Source: Lachnospiraceae bacterium
GTDB lineage: Bacteria; Bacillota; Clostridia; Lachnospirales; Lachnospiraceae
Length of the DNA: 43,835 nt
Assembly (NCBI GenBank): GCA_021770345.1
Contig: JAETRD010000022.1
Coordinates: forward strand, 1 to 43,835
Direction of reading: 5' to 3'
Both the position numbers and the translations under genes were made by a program. Positions 24,648-33,798 of this stretch are shown one piece after another. Numbering within the stretch: the first letter of the stretch is position 1; the number at the start of each line of letters is the position of its first letter. A model generated the notes under the pieces. The model searched no databases and had not been told where the DNA came from. It was given only the letters and a program-made list of their open reading frames with translations.

Positions 24648-25511
24648 ATGACAAAACGAAGAAAGACATATTGTACAATATCACTTCTGGCAGGGATATT
24701 GTTTTTGGCGTCGGCGCTTGTAATCGGCTTTGGTACCACGAAGACATATGCCGCTGCAGAAAATCCTGACGCGGGCGTGCAGCATATCGAGGGACTTTCC
24801 GAGCCGAATACAAGTCCGACTGTGGATGCGAGAAGTGACAGCACAAACGGGTTATCAATTATATACGGAAGTGATGATGTCACGGTCTCTACCGAGATAA
24901 AAACACTGTTGCTGCTGACGATTCTTGCGTTGGCACCGTCGCTTCTGATTATGCTGACGTCCTACACCCGTATCATCATTGTGCTTCATTTTATCCGTAC
25001 GGCACTCGGTACACAGACGGCACCGCCGAATCAGGTGCTGGTAGGGCTGGCATTGTTCCTGACATTTTTTATCATGTGGCCGACGTTCACGGAGGTTAAT
25101 GAGACGGCGATTCAGCCGCTGGATCAGGGCGAGATAACGATTGAGGAGGCCTTTGAGGCGGCGGAGATTCCGATTCGGAGGTTTATGAAAGGACAGGTTC
25201 AGGAATCGGATGTAAAGCTTTTTGCGGATATGGATCCCACCGGAGCCGTGTATGAAGATTATGACGATGTGCCGATGACGGTTATGATTCCGGCTTTTAT
25301 TATCTCGGAGCTCCGCTATGCATTTATCATGGGCTTTGTGATTTATATTCCGTTTATCGTGATTGACATGGTTGTGGCATCGGTGCTCATGTCAATGGGT
25401 ATGATGATGCTGCCGCCGACAACGATTTCCCTGCCGTTTAAGATACTTCTGTTCGTGCTGGCGGATGGATGGAGTCTGGTACTGGGAGAACTCGTAAAAA
25501 CATTTTTATAA
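24648..25511 (+). CDS. fliP: Flagellar export gate protein FliP
   Basis: FliP forms the core pore of the type III export gate with FliQ and FliR. The 287-residue product has a cleavable-looking signal peptide (about 1-36), an extracytoplasmic stretch, and four membrane helices. It carries signatures TSYTRIIIVLHFIRTALGTQTAPPNQVLVGLALFLTFFIM and IPAFIISELRYAFIMGFVIYIPFIVIDMVVASVLMSMGMMMLPP. Length and motifs are normal. Confidence 0.98.
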   Translation: MTKRRKTYCTISLLAGILFLASALVIGFGTTKTYAAAENPDAGVQHIEGLSEPNTSPTVDARSDSTNGLSIIYGSDDVTVSTEIKTLLLLTILALAPSLLIMLTSYTRIIIVLHFIRTALGTQTAPPNQVLVGLALFLTFFIMWPTFTEVNETAIQPLDQGEITIEEAFEAAEIPIRRFMKGQVQESDVKLFADMDPTGAVYEDYDDVPMTVMIPAFIISELRYAFIMGFVIYIPFIVIDMVVASVLMSMGMMMLPPTTISLPFKILLFVLADGWSLVLGELVKTFL

Positions 25512-25544
25512 ACAAAAGGATTGGTAAGATGGGAGTGGGAATCT

Positions 25545-25814
25545 ATGACACAGGGACAGGTACTTGATATTGCGAGAGAGGCACTTTACACCATTATTAT
25601 ATGTTCTGCACCACTGCTTTTGATTTCTCTGGTGGTAGGTCTGATTGTCAGTATTTTTCAGACCGTCACGTCGATTCAGGAGCAGACACTTACCTTTGTT
25701 CCGAAGATTATCTGTGTGTTTTTAGGAATCATGCTGTTGGGATCCTGGATTCTGACGAATCTGACCGAGTATATAGAAAGACTCTGGTCGAATTTCAGCG
25801 TTTATCTGGGTTAA
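25545..25814 (+). CDS. fliQ: Flagellar export gate protein FliQ
   Basis: FliQ is a two-helix subunit of the export gate. The 89-residue product begins MTQGQVLDIAREALYTII and has membrane helices at about 14-36 and 52-73 separated by the conserved VSIFQTVTSIQEQTLTFVPKI loop. ATG 25545 fits the family N-terminus and follows GGGAGTGGG. Upstream in-frame starts would add residues not seen in FliQ. Confidence 0.97.
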   Translation: MTQGQVLDIAREALYTIIICSAPLLLISLVVGLIVSIFQTVTSIQEQTLTFVPKIICVFLGIMLLGSWILTNLTEYIERLWSNFSVYLG

Positions 25815-25823
25815 GGGCACGGC

Positions 25824-26603
25824 ATGGTAGAATATACGTTTTCACTGATAGATTTTGAAATACTGTTGTTAATTATTGTGCGCATATCCTGCCTGGTATC
25901 GGTGGCGCCTTTTTTTAGCACAAAGGATGTTCCGGCGCGGGCGAAGATTGCATTGTCTGTCTTTGTCGCGATTTTGATTTTCGGTACGGTTGATCAATCG
26001 GCAGTCGGAGATACGGGTGTATTGGGATATGCAGTGATAGTTTTAAAGGAAGGAATTACAGGGTTGCTGATAGGACTTGCTGCAAACGTTTGTAATTCCA
26101 TTATTTTGTTTGCGGGTAATATCATTGATATGGATATTGGTCTTGCGATGGCACAGCAGTTTGACCCGCAGACAAATTCGCAGGTGACAATTACCGGTAA
26201 CCTGTACAATTATTTTATCTTATTATTGCTGTTGGCCACAAATATGCATCATTATATCTTGCAGGCGATCGTGGATTCCTTTCAGGTTATCCCAGTAAAC
26301 GGACAGATTTTTCAGTGGGACAGTATGCTGACTACAATGATCCGTTATATGGGAGATATGTATGTGATCGCGTTCCGCATTGTCCTCCCGGTATTTGCGT
26401 GTATCATGATTCTGAACTGCATTCTGGGAATTATGGCAAAGGTTGCACCACAGATGAACATGTTTGCGGTTGGTATACAGATGAAGGTTATGGTGGGAAT
26501 GCTGGTGTTGTTTGTCACGGTATCGCTGTTGCCGGGTATCGGAGATTTCATTTTTAAAGAGATGAAGAGAATGATTGTATCCATAATAGAAGGAATGTAT
26601 TAG
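25824..26603 (+). CDS. fliR: Flagellar export gate protein FliR
   Basis: FliR completes the export gate and is membrane-embedded. The 259-residue product has six or so hydrophobic helices. Features include RISCLVSVAPFFSTKDVPARAKIALSVFVAILIF at the N-terminus, GLLIGLAANVCNSIILFAGNIIDMDIGLAMAQQFDPQ in the middle, and the C-terminal PQMNMFAVGIQMKVMVGMLVLFVTVSLLPG motif. The ribosome binding site is weak (GGGCACGGC). flhB follows by one base. Confidence 0.97.
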   Translation: MVEYTFSLIDFEILLLIIVRISCLVSVAPFFSTKDVPARAKIALSVFVAILIFGTVDQSAVGDTGVLGYAVIVLKEGITGLLIGLAANVCNSIILFAGNIIDMDIGLAMAQQFDPQTNSQVTITGNLYNYFILLLLLATNMHHYILQAIVDSFQVIPVNGQIFQWDSMLTTMIRYMGDMYVIAFRIVLPVFACIMILNCILGIMAKVAPQMNMFAVGIQMKVMVGMLVLFVTVSLLPGIGDFIFKEMKRMIVSIIEGMY

Positions 26604-26604
26604 C

Positions 26605-27729
26605 TTGAGTATGGAAAGAGGACAGATATTGGAATATAATCTCCAGTGGTTTGCCAAGGACGGGCCGGGCGGCGAAAAGACGGAGCCGGCAACGGCCAAA
26701 AAGCTGCGGGAAGCCAGGGAGGACGGAAAGGTTGCAAAGAGCAGGGAACTGACGGCAGCATTTGATCTGATTGTGTTGTTCCTTGTGCTGAAAATCTTTA
26801 TATCTCTGGTCGGTAACGGTTTTTTGGAAGTGTTCTATTCCGTGTATAATCAGATGTCGGATTTTGTGTCTATCAATGCCGTGAATCTTTCGGAACAGGC
26901 AGTCACCAGTCTGATTTTTATGGTTGTGGTACAGATGTTAAAGATTGTGACGCCGTTTTTTATCTTTGGATTTGCGATCACGCTGCTTGTCAGCATTTTG
27001 CAGGTTGGCTGGAAAGTATCATTGAAGCCAATGCAGCCGAAAGCGGATCGTTTTAATCCCATCAACGGGTTCAAAAGGCTGTTCTCGAAGGATTCGGTGT
27101 TTGAACTTTTTAAATCCATCTTAAAATTGGCAGTTATTGTTTATGTTGCATATTCTTCTATCAAAGATCATAAGAATGATATTTTTGTGCTATATGATAT
27201 TCCCCTGAATCAGGCGCTTGCTCTGTGCGGGGATGTGATTATAAATGCCGGCCTGAAAATCAGTTTTGTGTATCTGATCGTCGGGTTGGCCGACTTTGTC
27301 TATCAGAAATTCCGCTTCAGCGAGGACATGAAGATGACAAAGCAGGAAGTAAAAGACGAATACAAAAATACAGAGGGAAATCCCGAGATTAAGGGACGAC
27401 AGAGACAGCGGATGCGCGAGGCTTCGAGAAGGCGCATGATGCAGGATGTACCCAGGGCGGATGTGGTCATCACAAACCCGACCCATCTGGCGGTGGCGAT
27501 TAAGTATGAGCCGGAGGTGAACCGGGCGCCGATCGTTCTCGCAAAGGGCGAGGATTATATGGCGCAGAAAATCCGTGAGGCCGCCGCGGAACATCATATC
27601 AGGATTGTAGAAAATAAACCGCTTGCGCGGATGCTGTATGCAAATGTAGATATCGGCGGAGAAATTCCGCCGGAATTGTATCAGGCAGTGGCAGAGATCC
27701 TTGCAATGGTATATAATACGAAACAGTAG
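26605..27729 (+). CDS. flhB: Flagellar export switch protein FlhB
   Basis: FlhB regulates export and switches specificity after autocleavage. The 374-residue product starts with LQWFAKDGPGGEKTEPATAKKLREAREDGKVAKSRELTAA, followed by four membrane helices (about 45-215), and a cytoplasmic domain with the NPTH cleavage site at Asn291-Pro292 (VITNPTHLAVAIKYE). The start is TTG 26605, 10 bp after AAGGA; ATG 26611 has no ribosome binding site in range. The family N-terminus begins near residue 10 of this call. Confidence 0.97.
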   Translation: MSMERGQILEYNLQWFAKDGPGGEKTEPATAKKLREAREDGKVAKSRELTAAFDLIVLFLVLKIFISLVGNGFLEVFYSVYNQMSDFVSINAVNLSEQAVTSLIFMVVVQMLKIVTPFFIFGFAITLLVSILQVGWKVSLKPMQPKADRFNPINGFKRLFSKDSVFELFKSILKLAVIVYVAYSSIKDHKNDIFVLYDIPLNQALALCGDVIINAGLKISFVYLIVGLADFVYQKFRFSEDMKMTKQEVKDEYKNTEGNPEIKGRQRQRMREASRRRMMQDVPRADVVITNPTHLAVAIKYEPEVNRAPIVLAKGEDYMAQKIREAAAEHHIRIVENKPLARMLYANVDIGGEIPPELYQAVAEILAMVYNTKQ

Positions 27730-27749
27730 ATAACGAAGGAGGAAAAGGT

Positions 27750-29783
27750 ATGAAAAAAGCTGACATTGGTGTCGCGCTTTATATACTGGCTGCAGTCATC
27801 TTTTTAATTGTGCCAATTTCGCCTGCCTTACTTAATGTAATGTTGGCGCTCAATATTTCGATTGCTTTGATCGTGCTGTTTAATACATTGTTCGTGAAAG
27901 AGGTTTTGGATATGTCCTTTTTCCCGACACTGCTATTATTCACAACCATATTCCGTATTTCTTTGAATGTGTCTTCGACGCGTCTGATTCTGACGACGGG
28001 AAATCCGGGAAACGTTGTGGAGACGTTCGGTAATTTCGTGGGCGGCGGCGATATGATTGTCGGGGTCGTTGTGTTTATTATCCTTATCATCATTCAGTTT
28101 GTCGTAATCAACAAAGGTTCCGAGCGTGTAGCTGAGGTGACGGCGCGCTTTACACTGGATGCTATGCCGGGTAAGCAGATGGCGATTGATGCGGACTTAA
28201 ATACCGGAGCGATTTCCGAGAAGGATGCGAGAGAGCGGAGAAACAAGATTCAGGAAGAGTCGACGTTCTTTGGTTCCATGGACGGTGCGACCAAGTATGT
28301 AAAGGGAGATGCGGCGGCCGGTCTGATTATCACATTCGTCAATCTGATCGGCGGTACGGCGATGGGGGTTCTCCGCCAGGGAATGGAATTTTCCGATGCG
28401 ATCCAGCGCTTTGGACTCCTGACGATGGGTGACGGCCTCTGCTCGCAGATCCCGTCGCTGCTGATTTCACTGGCGACCGGTATTCTGGTTACCAAGGCGT
28501 CGAAGGAGGCCGATTTCTCGAATATTCTGGTGAAGCAGCTCTTTGGGATTCCGAAGGTGCTTTATCTGGTTGGCGGTACACTGGCGTTTCTTGGCATTGT
28601 GACGCCGCTGGAGTGGTTTTTATTTGTGCCGCTCGGAGTGGTATTTGCCGTTGTCGGAAAGATGGTGGATCGGAATATCGGCATCGAGAGCATCGAGGAG
28701 GAGGTCAGTATGGCGGAGACCGAGGCGGAGGAGATACGCAAGCCGGAAAATGTGGTTTCGCTGCTGCAGGTTGATCCGATCGAGCTGGAGTTCGGTTACG
28801 GTATTATCCCGCTGGCGGACGTCAATCAGGGCGGGGACCTTCTCGACCGCGTGGTTATGATACGAAGGCAGATTGCGCTTGAACTTGGTACGGTGGTTCC
28901 GATTATACGACTGCGGGACAATATTCAGTTAAACCCGAACCAGTATATAATAAAAATAAAAGGAATACAGATTACAGAAGGAGAAATCCTGTTTGATCAC
29001 TACATGGCGATGAATCCGGGCTATGTGGAGGAGGAGATTACGGGTATTCCGACGTTTGAGCCATCCTTCCATCTGCCGGCGATCTGGATTACGGAGAGCC
29101 AGAGAGAACGGGCGGAGAGTCTTGGCTATACGGTCGTGGATCCGCCGTCCATCATAGCGACGCATCTGACCGAGGTGATCCGCAATCATATTGCGGAGCT
29201 GCTCACGAGACAGGATGTACAGAACCTTGTCAACAACTTAAAAGAGAGCAATCCGGTGCTGGTGGAGGAACTGGTACCGAAGATGCTTGGTCTCGGCGAG
29301 ATACAGAAGGTGCTGCAGAATCTTTTGGACGAGGGAATTTCTATCCGCGATCTGCTCAGTATATTTGAGACGCTTGCAGACCATGCGGCGACTACAAGGG
29401 ATACGGATGTGCTGACCGAGTATGTGCGGCAGAATCTGAAGCGTGCAATATCCAGCAAGTATTTTCCTGCGAATGAGACCACCAGTGTGATCACGCTTGA
29501 TCCCAGGGTGGAGCAGGAGATTATGTCCTCCGTGAAGCAGACGGAGCAGGGCGCTTATCTGACACTGGATCCGGAGAAGACGAAGGCGATTATCACCTCT
29601 GTGGAATCGGAGGTTTCCAAGCTTGAGAGTATGGGAAAAGGGGCGATTGTGATTACATCGCCGATTGTGAGGATGTACTTTAAGAAATTGACAGAGGAAT
29701 ATTTCAGAGATTTGATTGTTATTTCATACAATGAGGTGGAATCGAACGTGGAACTGCAATCAGTAGGGATGGTGACAGCATAA
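27750..29783 (+). CDS. flhA: Flagellar export protein FlhA
   Basis: FlhA forms the nonameric ring that docks chaperones and couples ion flow to export. The 677-residue product has eight membrane helices in the first ~315 residues. Motifs include LLLFTTIFRISLNVSSTRLIL, the FHIPEP-region sequence (RFTLDAMPGKQMAIDADLNTGAI), and the GDGLCSQIPSLLISLATGILVT pattern. The large cytoplasmic domain covers about 330-677. AAGGAGG precedes ATG 27750. The stop overlaps the start area of flhF (no gap). Confidence 0.98.
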   Translation: MKKADIGVALYILAAVIFLIVPISPALLNVMLALNISIALIVLFNTLFVKEVLDMSFFPTLLLFTTIFRISLNVSSTRLILTTGNPGNVVETFGNFVGGGDMIVGVVVFIILIIIQFVVINKGSERVAEVTARFTLDAMPGKQMAIDADLNTGAISEKDARERRNKIQEESTFFGSMDGATKYVKGDAAAGLIITFVNLIGGTAMGVLRQGMEFSDAIQRFGLLTMGDGLCSQIPSLLISLATGILVTKASKEADFSNILVKQLFGIPKVLYLVGGTLAFLGIVTPLEWFLFVPLGVVFAVVGKMVDRNIGIESIEEEVSMAETEAEEIRKPENVVSLLQVDPIELEFGYGIIPLADVNQGGDLLDRVVMIRRQIALELGTVVPIIRLRDNIQLNPNQYIIKIKGIQITEGEILFDHYMAMNPGYVEEEITGIPTFEPSFHLPAIWITESQRERAESLGYTVVDPPSIIATHLTEVIRNHIAELLTRQDVQNLVNNLKESNPVLVEELVPKMLGLGEIQKVLQNLLDEGISIRDLLSIFETLADHAATTRDTDVLTEYVRQNLKRAISSKYFPANETTSVITLDPRVEQEIMSSVKQTEQGAYLTLDPEKTKAIITSVESEVSKLESMGKGAIVITSPIVRMYFKKLTEEYFRDLIVISYNEVESNVELQSVGMVTA

Positions 29784-31031
29784 ATGACCATTAATAAGTA
29801 TCAGGGAAAGACAAAAGAAGAAGCGATAGAGAAGGCGAAAAAGGAGCTTGGTCCCGGAGCTGTGGTGCTCAATGTCAAAGAGATAAAACCCAAAGGCATG
29901 TTTAAGATGATGAAGAGTATCACCTATGAGGTGACGGCGGCAATGGAGGAGAAGGAAGCGTTTGCCGCTTCCCCCGCAAAGCCGAATGCGGCGGTTGCCC
30001 GGGACGGTATCAATCTGGCGGCGGATGAGGAGATTCCGTTTTCCGGACTGACGGGAGGCGGAGGACCGATGATCGCGGCGCCGCAGAGAGCAGGGAGCAT
30101 GAAGACAGAGAAATCGAACGAGGGTCTTGAGAAGAGGCTGGAGAATTTATCAAATATTCTCGAGAAACAGCTGTCCGCGGACAGTGCGAAGCCGGAGAAG
30201 CCGGTGGAACCGCAGCAGCCTGCAAATTCAGAAGGGCTGCAGTTTGTAAAAATGCTTTACCGCACGCTGTTAGAGAATGAAGTCAATGAAAAATATGTGA
30301 ATCAGATTATGGATGAAGCGGAGAAGATTCTCCGCAGCGGGAGCAGCGTGGATTATATTTTGTCGAATGTGTATCAGAAGATGATTCTGAAATTCGGCCA
30401 GCCGTCCGTGATCGACCTGAACGGGAAAAAACCGAAAATCGTATTTTTTATCGGTCCGACCGGTGTCGGGAAGACGACGACAATCGCGAAGATCGCATCC
30501 AGATACAAGGTCGAAAAGGAAAAGAAAGTTGCGTTTTTGACGGCGGATACCTACCGGATTGCGGCGACGGAACAGCTCCGTGTCTATGCGAATATTCTCG
30601 ATGCGCCGATGAATATTATCTATTCGGCGGAGGAATTGAATGCAGCGGTGGAGCGTGCGGCGGATTGTGATCTGATATTTGTGGACACCGCGGGCTTTTC
30701 GCACCGGAGCAGCAGCCAGTGTGACGACATGAAAAAGCTGATTCAGGGATTAGACGAGGGCTATGAAAAGGAAGTGTATCTCGTGGTCAGCGCGACGACA
30801 AAATACCGTGATTTGCTGGAGATAGCGGATATCTATAAGGAGATAGCGGACTATAAGCTGATTTTTACAAAGCTTGATGAGACGACGACTTACGGAAACA
30901 TTTTGAATCTGAGGCTGTATTCGGGAGCAAAGCTTGCATATATGACAACAGGGCAGAATGTTCCCGATGACCTTGAGGAGTTTGATACACAGAAGATTGT
31001 GAAGCAGCTGCTGGGCGGCAGGGCAAATTAG
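29784..31031 (+). CDS. flhF: Flagellar SRP-type GTPase FlhF
   Basis: FlhF is an SRP-family GTPase that helps set the position of the flagellum. The 415-residue product has the basic B domain (about 1-135, including GKTKEEAIEKAKKELGPGAVVLNVKEIK), an N domain, and the G domain with GPTGVGKTT (Lys230), DTAGFSHRSSSQ and TKLDETTTYGN. It follows flhA with no gap and is paired with flhG. A small perfect hairpin, TGCAGA-GGTT-TCTGCA, at 31040-31055 lies before flhG. Confidence 0.97.
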   Translation: MTINKYQGKTKEEAIEKAKKELGPGAVVLNVKEIKPKGMFKMMKSITYEVTAAMEEKEAFAASPAKPNAAVARDGINLAADEEIPFSGLTGGGGPMIAAPQRAGSMKTEKSNEGLEKRLENLSNILEKQLSADSAKPEKPVEPQQPANSEGLQFVKMLYRTLLENEVNEKYVNQIMDEAEKILRSGSSVDYILSNVYQKMILKFGQPSVIDLNGKKPKIVFFIGPTGVGKTTTIAKIASRYKVEKEKKVAFLTADTYRIAATEQLRVYANILDAPMNIIYSAEELNAAVERAADCDLIFVDTAGFSHRSSSQCDDMKKLIQGLDEGYEKEVYLVVSATTKYRDLLEIADIYKEIADYKLIFTKLDETTTYGNILNLRLYSGAKLAYMTTGQNVPDDLEEFDTQKIVKQLLGGRAN

Positions 31032-31099
31032 TTCCTGGGTGCAGAGGTTTCTGCATACGGACTGATTTGTCTGCTTCTGCAAAATACGGAGAAAATGGC

Positions 31100-31978
31100 A
31101 TGGATCAGGCAGAAAAGCTTAGAAATGTGGTTAGATTAAAAAAACAGGAAAATAAGCCGAATGCCCGAGTGATTACTATAACCAGTGGAAAAGGCGGTGT
31201 GGGGAAGTCAAACGTCGCCGTAAACCTTGCAATCCAGATACAGAAGCTGGGAAGGAGGGTACTGATTTTTGATGCGGATTTTGGATTGGCAAATGTGGAG
31301 GTCATGTTTGGCGCAATTCCACAGTACAATCTTGGAGATCTTATCTATCACGGAAGAAATATTCGTGAGATTATCACGGAAGGGCCGAACGGAATCGGAT
31401 TTATTTCAGGGGGAACAGGAATTGAGGGATTAAATAACCTGGCGAGGGAACAGGTGCTTTATCTGGTGCACGCGCTGCGTGAACTCGATCAGATGGCGGA
31501 TGTGATCATTGTTGACACCGGGGCGGGAATTTCGAGTCATGTGCTGGAGTTTGTGCTGGCGAGTCCCGAGGTAATTTTGGTGACGACGCCTGACCCGAGT
31601 TCTCTTACGGATTCCTATTCGCTGATGAAAGTTTTGTACAAAAACCCGGGATTTGATCCCGCTACGACCAGAATTTATGTTTTGTCCAACAAGGTAATTT
31701 CCCAGGCGGAAGGAACCGGTGTCTATGAAAAACTGAATTCGGTCGTTGAGCAGTTTCTTGGGGGAGAAGTTTCCTATATCGGCATGATCCCGCAGGACGG
31801 CGCTCTGGAACATTCTGTCAGACAGCAGCGGCCGGTGTCGCTTATGACGCCGCAGGCGAAGTCGGCAAAGGCATTTGAACTGATAGCAACCAGGCTGATA
31901 ACGCCGGAAAAGAAAACAGATACCGTTGAGAAGGGAATCTCACATTTCTTCTTACATTTTTTGAAACAAAATTTATAA
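31100..31978 (+). CDS. flhG: Flagellum number/placement ATPase FlhG (YlxH, MinD-like)
   Basis: FlhG is a MinD-type ATPase that limits flagellar number and stimulates FlhF. The 292-residue product has the deviant Walker A SGKGGVGKSN (Lys36), the FDADFGLANVEVMFG motif, DTGAGIS and the later NKVISQAEG. The N-terminal DQAEKLRNVVRL resembles the FlhF-activating peptide. ATG 31100, 8 bp after GGAG, is preferred over an upstream TTG. The C-terminal 15 residues are hydrophobic/amphipathic (SHFFLHFLKQNL), fitting a membrane-targeting helix. Confidence 0.96.
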   Translation: MDQAEKLRNVVRLKKQENKPNARVITITSGKGGVGKSNVAVNLAIQIQKLGRRVLIFDADFGLANVEVMFGAIPQYNLGDLIYHGRNIREIITEGPNGIGFISGGTGIEGLNNLAREQVLYLVHALRELDQMADVIIVDTGAGISSHVLEFVLASPEVILVTTPDPSSLTDSYSLMKVLYKNPGFDPATTRIYVLSNKVISQAEGTGVYEKLNSVVEQFLGGEVSYIGMIPQDGALEHSVRQQRPVSLMTPQAKSAKAFELIATRLITPEKKTDTVEKGISHFFLHFLKQNL

Positions 31979-31990
31979 GGAGTGGATACT

Positions 31991-32731
31991 ATGACAGTTG
32001 CGGAAGTGATACATCCGGGAGACAAAATCGAGATTAATGAGATAAAACGGGGAAGACAGCAGGACGAAATGCCCCGCCTTTACAGGAGCAAGGTTTTAGA
32101 TGTCATGGAGAACGGCAATATTGAGATTTCCATGCCGACGGAAAAGGGGAAACTGGTGCTGCTGACACTCGGTGTGCGGTTTGAATTTGTGTTTTTCTGC
32201 CGCAGCGGACTTTACCGGACGGTGGCACAGGTGAAGGAACGCTACAAAAAGGATAACATCTATATGCTGGAAATCGAATTAAAGTCACAGCTTGAGAAGT
32301 TCCAGCGGAGAGAATTTTATCGGTATCCCTGTATTATGAAGTTTGATTATTATACGCTTACCGCGGAGGAGGCGGAATACGGTACCGGGGAGGCGATCTA
32401 CATCCAGATCCGCAACGGTGCGTTTAAGGATAAGACTGAGCAGAACGGCCAGATTATCGACTTAAGCGGCGGAGGTATCAAATTTATCACGGAAGAGGAA
32501 ATCGAGGAGGGTCAGTATATTCTATTGCTGCTGCATCTGCGGAATGAGGAATTAAACAGACAGTATTATATTATCGGAAATATTATTGCCTGCCAGGCGT
32601 CGAAACGCTCCGGCAGGAACTACTACGAGGCCCGGGTCAAGTTCCTGATTCAGGATAACAATGTCCGGGAAGATATTATCAGGTATATTTTTGAGGAAGA
32701 GCGCAAAACACGTCAAAGGAGTAAGAGATAA
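31991..32731 (+). CDS. YcgR/DgrA-type PilZ c-di-GMP flagellar brake
   Basis: Proteins of this type bind cyclic di-GMP and slow or stop the motor by contacting stator or C-ring. The 246-residue product has a YcgR-like N-terminal beta domain (about 1-100) and a PilZ domain with Arg107-x3-Arg111 (REFYR) and DxSxxG at Asp157 (DLSGGG), the nucleotide-binding motifs. ATG 31991 is chosen because AAGGAGTGG lies just ahead; GTG 31982 overlaps it. It sits between flhG and cheB, matching ypfA-like genes in clostridial operons. It links this operon to c-di-GMP signalling. Confidence 0.9.
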   Translation: MTVAEVIHPGDKIEINEIKRGRQQDEMPRLYRSKVLDVMENGNIEISMPTEKGKLVLLTLGVRFEFVFFCRSGLYRTVAQVKERYKKDNIYMLEIELKSQLEKFQRREFYRYPCIMKFDYYTLTAEEAEYGTGEAIYIQIRNGAFKDKTEQNGQIIDLSGGGIKFITEEEIEEGQYILLLLHLRNEELNRQYYIIGNIIACQASKRSGRNYYEARVKFLIQDNNVREDIIRYIFEEERKTRQRSKR

Positions 32732-32732
32732 A

Positions 32733-33797
32733 ATGAAAAAAAACATTCTTGTGGTTGATGACTCTGCACTCATGAGAAGGGTTATCTGTGATATAATCAA
32801 TTCAGATGAAACATTTCAGGCAGTGGATGTGTGCCGCGATGGTTTGGAAGCATACGAGAAGCTAAAGAAAACGAAGTACGACGGCGTTGTTCTGGATGTG
32901 AATATGCCGCGTATGGACGGCTTGGAACTGCTCGAGAAACTGCAGAGGGACAAAATCAAAGCTACGGTTATCATGGTGAGCACCACGACGACAAAGGATG
33001 CAGAGGTTACGATTCTTGCGATGGAGCGTGGGGCTGTCGATTTTGTGACAAAGCCGACGAACGTGATCGAAGCGAAGGGTGAGGATTTTAAGAAAGAACT
33101 GCTGGAGGTACTGTCGGCGGTCCTTAAAACCGAGAGATTCCGAAGAGAAAACCGTACAGTGGGAGCGGCGTCAAGGCCGGGGATTACACTGCGCAAGGAT
33201 TCGGGAGTCATGAAGTCGGGAAACAAGATTGTGGCGCTCGCGTGTTCGACGGGCGGACCGAAGGCGCTGCAGAGCGTGATACCGTATCTTCCCGCGAATC
33301 TGAACGCACCGATGGTACTGGTACAGCATATGCCGGTCGGATTTACAAAATCCATGGCAGACCGTCTTGACGAAATCAGCCCGATTCATGTGAAGGAGGC
33401 CGCAGACGGTGATGTGCTGCAGAAGGGCTGGGTTTATGTCGCACCCGGCGGCCGTCATATGGAAGTAAAAAAGACGGCGGCCGGCCATGTCATCAAACTC
33501 AACGATATGCCGGCGATCGGCGGACTCAGACCGTGTGCGAACATTACATATGATTCCCTGCAGAGCAGCGGATTTGACCAGGTGGTCTGTGTGGTACTGA
33601 CGGGTATGGGAGCGGACGGCACCAACGGCATCAAATCTCTGTCTAAGAGCAAATCCATTTATGTGATCGCCCAGGACGCAGAAACCAGTGTAGTCTACGG
33701 AATGCCCAAGGCGATTGCCGAAACAGGCTTGGTAAATGAAGTGGTTCCTCTAAAAGAAGTTGCACAATCGATTATTAAGAATGTGGGGGTAAAATGA
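32733..33797 (+). CDS. cheB: Chemotaxis methylesterase CheB
   Basis: CheB demethylates and deamidates chemoreceptors for adaptation. The 354-residue product has a receiver domain (Asp55 in VLDVNMPRMDG, Ser/Thr in VSTTTTKDAE, Lys in DFVTKPTN) and a C-terminal esterase domain with the catalytic triad motifs CSTGGPKAL, VQHMPVGFTKSMADRLD and LTGMGADG. ATG 32733 gives the correct receiver N-terminus; frame-open sequence upstream is part of the PilZ gene. AGGAG lies 11 bp ahead. No cheR partner is seen in the window. Confidence 0.97.
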   Translation: MKKNILVVDDSALMRRVICDIINSDETFQAVDVCRDGLEAYEKLKKTKYDGVVLDVNMPRMDGLELLEKLQRDKIKATVIMVSTTTTKDAEVTILAMERGAVDFVTKPTNVIEAKGEDFKKELLEVLSAVLKTERFRRENRTVGAASRPGITLRKDSGVMKSGNKIVALACSTGGPKALQSVIPYLPANLNAPMVLVQHMPVGFTKSMADRLDEISPIHVKEAADGDVLQKGWVYVAPGGRHMEVKKTAAGHVIKLNDMPAIGGLRPCANITYDSLQSSGFDQVVCVVLTGMGADGTNGIKSLSKSKSIYVIAQDAETSVVYGMPKAIAETGLVNEVVPLKEVAQSIIKNVGVK

Positions 33798-33798
33798 T